Assembly: GCF_001656035.1 (NCBI RefSeq)
Contig: NZ_CP010029.1
Coordinates: forward strand, 772,885-836,884
DNA: 64,000 nt
Reading direction: 5' to 3'
Source: Yersinia entomophaga
Lineage (GTDB): Bacteria; Pseudomonadota; Gammaproteobacteria; Enterobacterales; Enterobacteriaceae
Shown here: in pieces, positions 38,201 through 46,890 of the stretch
Position numbering within the stretch: the first letter of the stretch is position 1
How the letters are laid out: every line of letters starts with the position of its first letter
The notes under the pieces: generated by a model
The model's input: only the letters and a program-made list of their open reading frames with translations
Told to the model about the DNA's origin: nothing
The model's database searches: none
Position numbers and translations under genes: made by a program

Positions 38201-39742
38201 CCCTATCCTGATGATTTACCGGAAACGCTGTTTGATAGCAGCTACGACACGCAGCAGCAGCAACTGCATCTGACCAAACAACAGCAAAATTATTTTCATT
38301 TGACCAATGACGATAACTGGCTGTTAGGGCTGCCAAAAGAGCAACGAAACGATGGCTATCAGTACGATCAGGAACGCGCTCCGGCTAACGGATTTACGCT
38401 AGAAACGCTCATCGCGTCCAATAGCCTGATCGGTTCGAATCAGCCGTTTACCTATTTGGGCCAAAGTCGGGTGGCTTATCAGGGCGGTGTGGATGAACAA
38501 CCGTCTTTGCAGGCGCTGGTGGCCTACGGCGAAACCGCTATTCTGGACGAGAAAACCCTACAGGCCTTTGTCGGCGTGCTGGACAGCAAAACACGCGATG
38601 AATTGCTGTTTTCCGCCGGTTATCAGTTGGCTCCGCGCTTGTTTAGGGTTGAGTCAGAGCCGGATGTTTGGGTTGCCCGTCAGGGTTACAGCGAATTCGG
38701 TGACTATTCGCAATTTTGGCGTCCTCTCAGCCAGCGTAGTACGTTGTTAACAGGGAAAACTACGTTGAAGTGGGATAAGCATTATTGCGTAGTGATAGAA
38801 ACCCAGGATGCGGCTCAACTGGTGACACAGGCGCGCTACGATTACCGATTCCTTACCCCATATAGCCTGACGGATGCCAATGATAACCAGCACTACGTGG
38901 TTTTGAATCCGTTTGGGGAGGTGATTGCCAGCCGGTTTTGGGGAACGGAAGCGGGTAAAGACGCGGGATACAGCACTCCTCAAGCCAAACCTTTTGTGGT
39001 ACCTGCCACGATTGAGGCAGCACTGGCGTTAAGCCCCGGAATTCCGGTGGCTCACTGCGCCATTTTTGAACCTGAAAGCTGGATGCAAAAACTGACGCAG
39101 CACGATGTTTCCGAACGAATGGCGGATAACGGTACTCTTTGGAACGCATTGCTGCAGGCGCGTTTTGTCACCGAAGATGGTTATGTCTGCGCGCTGGGTC
39201 GGCGGCGCTGGATGGCGCGCCATGGTTTATCGGTGCTGATGTTGACGCTACTGGCCGAGATTCCGCGTACGCCGCCTCATTCCCTTACTATTACTACCGA
39301 TCGCTACGATAGCGATGACCAACAACAATTACGGCAACGTATTCTATTCAGTGATGGTTTTGGCCGCCTGCTACAAAGCGCTCAGCGTGTTGAAGCCGGT
39401 GAGAGCTGGCAACGCAGCGAAGACTCCTCGCTGGTGGTCAATGTTTCCGGCACACCAGCCTTAGTGGTGACGGATAATCGTTGGGCGGTTTCCGGACGTA
39501 CGGAATACGACGGGAAAGGGCAAGGAATACGCGTTTATCAGCCTTATTTTCTGGATGATTGGCGTTATCTCAGCGATGACAGTGCACGCACTGACCTGTT
39601 TGCCGACACGCATATTTACGATCCTTTAGGGCGCGAATATCAGGTCATTACCGCGAAAGGTTACCGGCGTGAACGCCAGTATACCCCGTGGTTTGTGGTG
39701 AATCAGGATGAGAACGATACGGCAGCAAATCTGGCGATTTAG
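35279..39742 (+). CDS. yenB: Tc toxin TcB component (YenB)
   Basis: 1487 residues. The N-terminus is an SpvB-like domain ([35 protein letters not shown]). FG-GAP/VCBS-type repeats follow ([35 protein letters not shown]), forming the beta-propeller that docks on TcA, and then TcdB middle domains and RHS-like shell strands. TcB and TcC together build the hollow cocoon that holds the unfolded toxin domain. AGGAG sits 6 bp before the ATG. The 194-bp gap after chi2 is AT-rich and contains a GCTATT/AATAGC stem immediately before the Shine-Dalgarno; a separate promoter there is possible (TTGCTT and TATAAC spaced 18) but weak. Confidence 0.95.
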
Positions 39743-39837
39743 TTCCCATAAGAAAATTCGCCCTACATTGTCGTGGGGCGGATGAAAACGAGGAAATATG
39801 GTGTTGAAAGCCATTCCCTATCAAAAGGATAACCGAG

Positions 39838-42762
39838 ATGAACCAGTTTGATTCTGCGCTCCATCAGGGCACGCCGGGGGTTAGCGTGCTGGATAATCGT
39901 GGCCACGTTATACGGGAGTTACGGTATTATCGCCATCCAGATACACCGCAGGAAATTGCTGAGCGTATAGCTTTTCATCAATATGATAGTTATGGGTTTA
40001 TTTCTCAAAGTATCGATCCGCGTCTGGCGGAAAGACGAAAGCAGGATAGTTCGGTTAAGCCGAATTTGTCTTACTTTACGGCCCTTAGCGGCGAAGTTTT
40101 GCGTACTGACGGCGTTGATGCAGGCACAATCTTTTCCCTGAATGATATTGCCGCTCGTCCTGCCATTAGCATTTCCGCCACCGGCGTGTCACATACCTGG
40201 CAATATGAAGGTGAAAATCGGCCGGGGCGGGTACTCAGTCGCAGTGAAAGGGAGAAAGATCGAGAAGAGCGAATTATTGAGCGCTTTTACTGGGCTGGCA
40301 GTGATGCATCGCAAAAAGCGAACAATCTGGCGGGGCAATGCTTACGCCATTATAACAGCGCCGGGCTGAATCAAACGCTGAGTATTGCGCTCACTGGCAC
40401 GCCGATATCGGCGTGCTTTCAGCCACTGCTGGAGAGCGCAGAGCCGGAATGGCAGGGGACGAATGAATCGGCGTGGCTGGAATTATTGACGCCGGAAATT
40501 TTCACCACTTACAACCGCGCCGACGCCAATGGGGAAACCTTGGTACAAACGGACGCCATGGGGAATATCCAACGGTTGGCCTACGATGTAGCCGGTTTTC
40601 TTAAAAGCAGCTGGCTGAGTTTAAAGGGCGGGCAAGAGCAGATCATAGTCAAATCGTTGACCTATTCGGCCGCCGGACAAAAGCTGCAAGAAGAGCACGG
40701 TAACGGTGTGCTCACCACTTATAGCTATGAGGCGGAAACTCAGCGTTTAATCGGTATCAGAACCGAGCGTCCAGCGGGGCATTTATCGGGAGCCAGAGTG
40801 TTTCAGGATCTGCGTTATACCTACGATCCCGTAGGTAACGTGCTGCGTATTACCAATGACGCGGAAGCGACTCGTTTCTGGCGTAATCAGAAAGTGGTGC
40901 CAGAAAATACCTACATCTACGACACTTTGTACCAATTAGTCAGCGCCAACGGGCGCGAAATGGCAAACATTCCGCAACAGAGTAGCCAACTTCCCACACT
41001 GTCTCCGATTGATAACAATGCATATACCAATTACATCCGCAATTATCACTATGATTCTGCTGGTAATTTGATGCAAATTCGCCATACATCGGCCGCAGCC
41101 AATAATAGTTACACCACCAATATAACTGTTTCAAAATACAGCAATCGTGCGGTATTAAGCTCACTAACCGACGATGTCGATAAAGTGGAGGCGTTCTTTG
41201 ACGCCGCGGGACGGCAGAACCAACTATTGCCTGGTCAAACGTTAAGCTGGAATGCTCGCGGTGAACTGGCGAAGGTCACGCCGGTTGCGCGCGATGGGCA
41301 GGAATCTGACAGTGAAACATACCGTTATGATGCTAATAGTCAGCGCGTTAGCAAAATGGCTATTCAGCAGTCCAATAACAATACCCAAACTCGGCGAGTG
41401 CTCTATCTGGCAGGTCTGGAACGAAGAACAATTCATCAAGGTAATACGTTGTTTGAAACGTTACTGGTGGTGAAAATTGGCGAAGCTGGCCGGGCGCAGG
41501 TACAGGCAATGCACTGGGAGCTTGGGCAACCTACTGAAGTGGCTAACGACGAACTGCGTTACAGTTACGATAATCTGATTGGCAGCAGTGGGTTAGAGGT
41601 GGATGGAACCGGGCAATTGATCAGTCAGGAGGAATATTACCCCTATGGTGGTACTGCCGTGTGGATGGCGCGCAGTCAACGAGAAGCGAGTGATAAAGCC
41701 TATGGCTATTCAGGCAAGGAACGGGACGCCACGGGGTTGTATTACTACGGTTTCCGCTACTATCAGCCGTGGGCTGGCCGCTGGCTGAGTGCCGATCCGG
41801 CGGGTACGATAGATGGGCTGAATCTATTTAGAATGGTCAGGAATAACCCGATTGTACTCCATGATCCTGACGGCTTGGCTCCGGGTTTTTTTGAGCGCAT
41901 CAGTTCATTTCGGAAGAAAGACACATTAACGATTTCATCCCTCAAAGGAACCGGGCCGTTTTATACCCGTTCAGAAAGCGAGATTGACATCGATTTTCTG
42001 TTCTCCAGACAGGATAGGGATAAAGACTTTCCGCCACAGAACCACAAGGAACTTTCTGCGGAAGATCGTCGAGAGGTGTTAGAAGTTTCCTCAGGTGAGA
42101 ATATCACATCAGCCAATAAATCCTCTAAATGGTATGCAGGAACACATTGGGAAACTAAACCATTAAAAAATAATACTGATCTGGTGGTTCTTCACAACGG
42201 TGTGCAGGGTGCCGCAGGGATTAATATTAATCTGAATGATATAAAACCTGGCCGCTCCGTGCTGGTGACGGCTGGGACATTAACCGGATGTACGATGATT
42301 ACCGGTGTTAAAGGGAATAATTTTTATGCTTTGCATGCCGGAACCGGAACCCCATCCGAAAATTGGGTAACCGGTGAACACGGAGTGACGGATAATTTCC
42401 GAATGCTGAATAAGTTAATTCCGGATGCCGGTATTGACCTGAATCCAGAAGCCGTGAATGACAGCTTATTAACGATATTGGATTATTTTGATAATGGAAC
42501 TATCGCTTACAACGGTAAGAAAGGCAGTGAAATACATAGAGATGCAGATAATATTCTAAATTACCGAACCACAGGTTACGAAAATACCGTTGGTGTATCT
42601 TTCAGTCTATTAACAAAAGACAAAAATGGTGAGGTGTCGGCATCAACGTTATTAGAGCTTGGTGAGCTAAAACCGCATAAGAAACATAGAACAAGAGGCC
42701 AGTTTGGAATGACTGAACTGAAATACGAGGCCAGAAAGAATACCGTCGTTAAATTACGCTGA
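39838..42762 (+). CDS. yenC1: Tc toxin TcC component with CNF-like deamidase payload (YenC1)
   Basis: 974 residues. Residues 1 to about 680 form the conserved TcC/RHS shell (repeated YD-type strands such as YTYDPVGNVLRITND) ending in the autoproteolysis region SADPAGTIDGLNLFRMVRNN and DPDG. The remaining 290 residues are the hypervariable payload. It carries GTLTGCTMITGV with C818 and YALHAGTG with H833: the Cys-His spacing of 15 equals that of the catalytic C866/H881 of cytotoxic necrotizing factor CNF1. Predicted action: after injection it deamidates a catalytic glutamine of Rho-family GTPases, locking them on. AAAAGGATAACCGAG precedes the ATG and a terminator follows 5 bp after the stop. 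Confidence 0.94.
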   Translation: MNQFDSALHQGTPGVSVLDNRGHVIRELRYYRHPDTPQEIAERIAFHQYDSYGFISQSIDPRLAERRKQDSSVKPNLSYFTALSGEVLRTDGVDAGTIFSLNDIAARPAISISATGVSHTWQYEGENRPGRVLSRSEREKDREERIIERFYWAGSDASQKANNLAGQCLRHYNSAGLNQTLSIALTGTPISACFQPLLESAEPEWQGTNESAWLELLTPEIFTTYNRADANGETLVQTDAMGNIQRLAYDVAGFLKSSWLSLKGGQEQIIVKSLTYSAAGQKLQEEHGNGVLTTYSYEAETQRLIGIRTERPAGHLSGARVFQDLRYTYDPVGNVLRITNDAEATRFWRNQKVVPENTYIYDTLYQLVSANGREMANIPQQSSQLPTLSPIDNNAYTNYIRNYHYDSAGNLMQIRHTSAAANNSYTTNITVSKYSNRAVLSSLTDDVDKVEAFFDAAGRQNQLLPGQTLSWNARGELAKVTPVARDGQESDSETYRYDANSQRVSKMAIQQSNNNTQTRRVLYLAGLERRTIHQGNTLFETLLVVKIGEAGRAQVQAMHWELGQPTEVANDELRYSYDNLIGSSGLEVDGTGQLISQEEYYPYGGTAVWMARSQREASDKAYGYSGKERDATGLYYYGFRYYQPWAGRWLSADPAGTIDGLNLFRMVRNNPIVLHDPDGLAPGFFERISSFRKKDTLTISSLKGTGPFYTRSESEIDIDFLFSRQDRDKDFPPQNHKELSAEDRREVLEVSSGENITSANKSSKWYAGTHWETKPLKNNTDLVVLHNGVQGAAGININLNDIKPGRSVLVTAGTLTGCTMITGVKGNNFYALHAGTGTPSENWVTGEHGVTDNFRMLNKLIPDAGIDLNPEAVNDSLLTILDYFDNGTIAYNGKKGSEIHRDADNILNYRTTGYENTVGVSFSLLTKDKNGEVSASTLLELGELKPHKKHRTRGQFGMTELKYEARKNTVVKLR

Positions 42763-42767
42763 AGCAC

Positions 42768-42814
42768 TAGCCTGCCTGATTTAATCATTTATTTAATAAG
42801 GCAGGCTATTTTTT
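42768..42814 (+). terminator. Rho-independent terminator after yenC1
   Basis: Ten-base-pair stem TAGCCTGCCT / AGGCAGGCTA with a 21-nt loop, followed by TTTTTT. A strong terminator between yenC1 and yenC2 implies that yenC2 is made by read-through or from its own promoter in 42815-42983. Confidence 0.8.
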
Positions 42815-42983
42815 CATCCTCACTATGTTGTTTTTATATTTTCAAACTGCGCTATCAAAAATAGCCATAAATAATATGGGGTGTCGAGCAACATTCTTTT
42901 AGTACGTAATCGTATAGTTCACATCTATCGAACGTATTCCCATTCATGTGCTCGTTTTTTTCATGTTTAACCAGGAGATATTT

Positions 42984-45896
42984 ATGGACATACAGCTGTT
43001 TAGTAAAACCCCATCGGTCACGGTGTTTGATAACCGGGGCCTAAGCGTTCGCGATATCGCGTATCGCCGTCATCCTGATACACCTAAAGTGACGGAGGAA
43101 TGTATCACCTATCATCAATTCGATTTTCGCGGTTTTCTGGCTCAAAGTTTAGATCCAAGACTAAATCATAAAGAGGTTACTAATTTTTCTTATCTAACTG
43201 ATTTAAATGGAAATATCATATATACGCAAAGCGTTGATGCGGGTAACACGCTAGTTCTGAACGATACTGAAGGAAGATCCGTTATAGCGATGACCAATAT
43301 TAGCAGAGGGGAGAATGGTAAGGACGACCTCAGTCTGGCCGTCACCCGAACCTTTCAGTATGAAAATGCCCCGTTGCCAGGCCGTCCACTGAGTGTAACC
43401 GAGCAGGTGAACGGCGAAAACGCGCGGATTACAGAGCATTTTGTGTATGCGGGCAATACGCCGCAGGAGAAGAATCTGAACCTCGCCGGGCAGTGCGTCA
43501 GTTATTATGATGCGGCCGGCCTGATACAGACAGACAGCGTGTCATTAACGGGTAAACCGTTATCGGTTAGCCGTAAGCTGCTGAAAAATTTGGATGATAC
43601 GAACATCTTGGCCGATTGGCAGGGGAACGATACTTCCGCCTGGAATAGTCTGCTGGCGACAGAAATCTATACTACTGTGACTCGCACGGATGCGGCGGGT
43701 GCGGTGCTGACAACCATTGACGCAGTGGGCAATCAGCAACGCGTGGCGTTCGATATTGCGGGCCAACTGTCAGCGAGCTGGCTGACGCTAAAAGGAGGGC
43801 AGGAGCAGGTTATCATAAAGGTGTTGACGTACTCTGCCGCTGGACAGAAGCTTCGAGAGGAAGGCGGTAACGGTGTGGTAACCACTTATACTTACGAGGC
43901 GGAAACTCAGCGTTTGATCGGTATTAAAACCGAGCGTCCGAACGGCCATGCCGCCGGTGCGAAGGTGCTACAGGATTTACGTTATGAATACGATCCGGTA
44001 GGAAATGTTCTCAGCATCACTAATGACGCAGAGGAAACGCGTTTTTGGCGCAATCAAAAAGTGGTGCCTGAAAATGCCTACCGTTACGACAGCTTATATC
44101 AATTGGTCAGCGCCAGCGGACGGGAAGTGGCGGGAGCTGGCCAGCAAGGCAGTGATTTACCTTCCCCTCTCGTTCCTCTTCCCTCTGATTCTTCGGTATA
44201 TACGAACTATACCCGCACTTATACCTATGATTCCGCCGGTAATCTAATGCGCATCAGACACAGTGCGCCCGCGACCAATAATAATTACACCCTAAACATC
44301 ACCGTGAGTGAGCGTAGCAACCGTGGCGTAATGAGTTCGCTAACGGAAAACCCTGCTGATGTGGATGCGCTCTTTACCGCAAGTGGAAGCCAAAAGTGCC
44401 TACAGCAAGGGCAGAGCCTGATTTGGACACCGCGTGGTGAGTTACGCACTGTGCTTTTAGTGGCTCGCGGCGAAACGGCGGATGACAGTGAAAGCTACCG
44501 TTATGACGGCAGCAGCCAGCGTATTTTGAAAATCAGTTCGCAGCAAACGAATCACAGTGCGCGGGTGCAACGGGCGCTATATTTGCCGGGGTTGGAATGG
44601 CGAACTATGACTGGCGGCGTGGCGGAAGCGGAAAACTTACAGGTTATCTGCATAGGTGAGGCGGGGCGTGCTCAGGTGCGTGTACTACATTGGGAGAGCG
44701 GAAAACCAGATGGAATAATCAACGACCAGATACGCTGGAGCTACGATAACCTCACCTGTAGCAGCGGTCTGGAAGTGGATGGCGATGGGCTGGTCATCAG
44801 TATGGAAGAATATTATCCCTATGGCGGAACCGCCGTGTGGGCAGCACGGAGTCATATAGAAACGGCATATAAAACAGTCCGATACTCAGGCAAAGAACGG
44901 GATGCAACCGGGCTGTATTATTACGGTTTCCGCTACTATCAACCTTGGGCGGGTCGTTGGCTCTCCGCCGATCCTGCGGGTACGGTTGATGGGTTAAATC
45001 TGTATAGAATGGTGAGAAATAATCCACTGCGGCTCACCGATCCGGATGGAATGGCTCCATTAGATTGGCTGGATTTGGATACGACTAATGCGTCTAGGGA
45101 TATTGTTAAGGCCATTTACCAACTAAACCAGATAGACGGGCCTCATAGAGGCGTTAGAGATACTTATCAACGTATGACTGAAAGTACCGGAATGATTTTA
45201 CAGGAGACCTTAAATAATGAGGCGGTGCTAAAAGGTATAAAACAGAAAGACAAAGAAAAAAAATCAAGAGGAATGAAATTTACCAATTCAAAATTAAAAA
45301 CCTACGCCGCTCATGCGGGTGTTTTAAATACGCTGCAACCGGATCCGGTTTATAAAGATGGTTTTCTGAATCTTCCCGGAAGCTTGGGTAATAAAAATAC
45401 CTTTCCCGGTGTGGAACTGATTGAGGATAAAGTGAAACCGTCACTGAGTCAGTATCATCCTGATAAACTAGGTAAAAGTCAAAGATGGAAGCCAGAATCG
45501 AGCCTGGGGTATTACCGAGTCGCAGATACAGAAGCATTTATCACTGGCATCCGTAGCCAATATAAATCATCGGGAACAGATCTTCATGCGGTGGTTGAAG
45601 GGCGAATTCGGGATCATCTTTTAGCAAATAATAATGTTTTACCTAAAATGGCCGGGATCGCCGGTTTACATGCAGAAGTACAGGCGCTGAATTATATTAT
45701 TTCTAATCCTGATATTGAAGGTGGAAACGCCGAAAGGCTCAACGGCAGTTATATCTTTACCCAAAGGCTGGTTGGGGATGTGAATCAAGATTTCCCCGCC
45801 TGCTATAACTGTTCCGGAATTATATCCGGTCTGGAAAACGTCATGACCGGACGAGTCAACAATGATGTAAGACTAAAGCGTCGAAAGTCATTTTAG
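42984..45896 (+). CDS. yenC2: Tc toxin TcC component with YwqJ-like deaminase payload (YenC2)
   Basis: 970 residues from the ATG at 42984 (AGGAG 6 bp upstream; the frame is open to 42948 but without a ribosome site). The shell half is closely similar to YenC1, with long identical runs around residues 290-380, and ends SADPAGTVDGLNLYRMVRNN. The payload (about 690-970) ends in a cytidine-deaminase-fold signature: GLHAEVQALNYI with H896 and E898, and FPACYNCSG with C940 and C943 as the other zinc ligands. This matches the YwqJ-like nucleic-acid deaminase family of polymorphic toxins; the base and target are not established from sequence. A terminator follows about 75 bp after the stop. Confidence 0.93.
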   Translation: MDIQLFSKTPSVTVFDNRGLSVRDIAYRRHPDTPKVTEECITYHQFDFRGFLAQSLDPRLNHKEVTNFSYLTDLNGNIIYTQSVDAGNTLVLNDTEGRSVIAMTNISRGENGKDDLSLAVTRTFQYENAPLPGRPLSVTEQVNGENARITEHFVYAGNTPQEKNLNLAGQCVSYYDAAGLIQTDSVSLTGKPLSVSRKLLKNLDDTNILADWQGNDTSAWNSLLATEIYTTVTRTDAAGAVLTTIDAVGNQQRVAFDIAGQLSASWLTLKGGQEQVIIKVLTYSAAGQKLREEGGNGVVTTYTYEAETQRLIGIKTERPNGHAAGAKVLQDLRYEYDPVGNVLSITNDAEETRFWRNQKVVPENAYRYDSLYQLVSASGREVAGAGQQGSDLPSPLVPLPSDSSVYTNYTRTYTYDSAGNLMRIRHSAPATNNNYTLNITVSERSNRGVMSSLTENPADVDALFTASGSQKCLQQGQSLIWTPRGELRTVLLVARGETADDSESYRYDGSSQRILKISSQQTNHSARVQRALYLPGLEWRTMTGGVAEAENLQVICIGEAGRAQVRVLHWESGKPDGIINDQIRWSYDNLTCSSGLEVDGDGLVISMEEYYPYGGTAVWAARSHIETAYKTVRYSGKERDATGLYYYGFRYYQPWAGRWLSADPAGTVDGLNLYRMVRNNPLRLTDPDGMAPLDWLDLDTTNASRDIVKAIYQLNQIDGPHRGVRDTYQRMTESTGMILQETLNNEAVLKGIKQKDKEKKSRGMKFTNSKLKTYAAHAGVLNTLQPDPVYKDGFLNLPGSLGNKNTFPGVELIEDKVKPSLSQYHPDKLGKSQRWKPESSLGYYRVADTEAFITGIRSQYKSSGTDLHAVVEGRIRDHLLANNNVLPKMAGIAGLHAEVQALNYIISNPDIEGGNAERLNGSYIFTQRLVGDVNQDFPACYNCSGIISGLENVMTGRVNNDVRLKRRKSF

Positions 45897-45972
45897 ACCA
45901 GCGCGCAACGTTGAAATAGGGCCTGATGTGATAGGCATTATTTTTGTTCAAATCTGAATACGTAAGTTATAC

Positions 45973-46000
45973 CGCTCCCAATATTGGGAGCGTTTAATTT
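45973..46000 (+). terminator. Rho-independent terminator after yenC2
   Basis: Perfect palindrome CGCTCCCAATATTGGGAGCG (45973-45992) followed by TTTAATTTT. It closes the Tc cluster. Confidence 0.8.
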
Positions 46001-46385
46001 TCGGGTATTATTATTCCCCTAAAAATGTAACGACCGTTGATATTTCTGGCGGCATGAGGGAGGGGGTAAACGTTTTACGAAGTCACCCAAGGTTAAATGG
46101 TGTTTTATTTGATCGGCCAGAAGTATTGGCAACGAATAGGATTGGGGGAATTAGGTGATGATTCTTGTTGGGAGTCGCAGCCAGTCTTTTGAATCCAGTC
46201 CTGCCGACGATATTTATTTGTGAAAATACATCGTGATAGATTGGCCTAACCAGCAGGTACGGAAAATATTAAAATGTTGCCGTAAGGCAATGCGAGCAGA
46301 TCCTACAATTATTAATATTGAAGCTGTTATCGGTTAAAATAATGGTTCTAATTTTTGGTGGAGCCAAACCGTCTTGCTATATTAG
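46001..46385. other. Intergenic DNA between yenC2 and the octamer repeat
   Basis: Part of the nearly 1-kb gap before the metallopeptidase gene. Several short open stretches are interrupted by stops and show no recognisable domain. No transposase, integrase or toxin fragment could be identified. Confidence 0.4.
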
Positions 46386-46449
46386 GTTTTATGATTTTAT
46401 GATTTTATGATTTTATGGTTTTATGGTTTTATGGTTTTATGGTTTTATG
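46386..46449 (+). repeat. Octamer tandem repeat (RTTTTATG)x8
   Basis: Eight contiguous 8-bp units: one GTTTTATG, three ATTTTATG, then four GTTTTATG, with no other variation. The unit length is not a multiple of three. Each A-type junction reads ATGATTTTATGA, so no long frame passes through the first half. The repeat lies about 440 bp upstream of the metallopeptidase start and would act, if at all, on transcription or mRNA structure. Confidence 0.95.
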
Positions 46450-46671
46450 GCCGTATTTCTTATCGCCAGGCGTTACCACGACCAATATTAATGAATTTCG
46501 TAAATTTAAGGTGCCTAAAATATGTTCATTAGTTATTTTCATTAAAAATAACTACTACAATTAGAATCTCTCCTCACGGCAAAGTAGAGTTTATTCCCAT
46601 CACTTCCCCGTAACCTTCAGTTACAACATTTGCGGAAAGTAAATAATTATATACCTCATGTCCATATTGGC

Positions 46672-46685
46672 CTACAAATTTGTAG
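46672..46685. promoter_or_regulatory. Perfect palindrome, candidate operator of the metallopeptidase gene
   Basis: CTACAAATTTGTAG, a 14-bp perfect palindrome about 205 bp before the start codon. A weak promoter could overlap its right side (TTGTAG, 15 bp, TATTCT). Both are suggestions only. Confidence 0.3.
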
Positions 46686-46890
46686 AATGAAAAAATCGGA
46701 TATTCTCAGGTGGTCGTAAAATTGGTGTGGCCGACGTATATTGCCGATTTTTGAAAGTATATTCCGCTTAAAAACGTTAGCTTCTTTCATGTTTATTACG
46801 AAGTTCGGGTTTATATTTTGGCAAGACCACCGCTATAAATATCTGTCTATTCATCTCATAATTTTCTTAGCCTTTTTTCAGGTACATATT

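Noticed and set aside
39760..39785. CGCCC/GGGCG stem between yenB and yenC1 as a terminator
   Set aside because: The stem is only 5 bp with a long loop and no T-run.
46386..46449. The octamer array as a CRISPR array
   Set aside because: Units are 8 bp, contiguous and without spacers.
46415..46557. Open frame of about 48 codons beginning inside the octamer repeat
   Set aside because: It ends 330 bp before the metallopeptidase gene, has no ribosome site, and its sequence looks like translated AT-rich noise.
46741..46890. Hydrophobic 50-residue N-terminal extension of the metallopeptidase from TTG 46741
   Set aside because: No ribosome site at the TTG, while ATG 46891 has AGGT upstream and begins a plausible soluble protein; not fully excluded.
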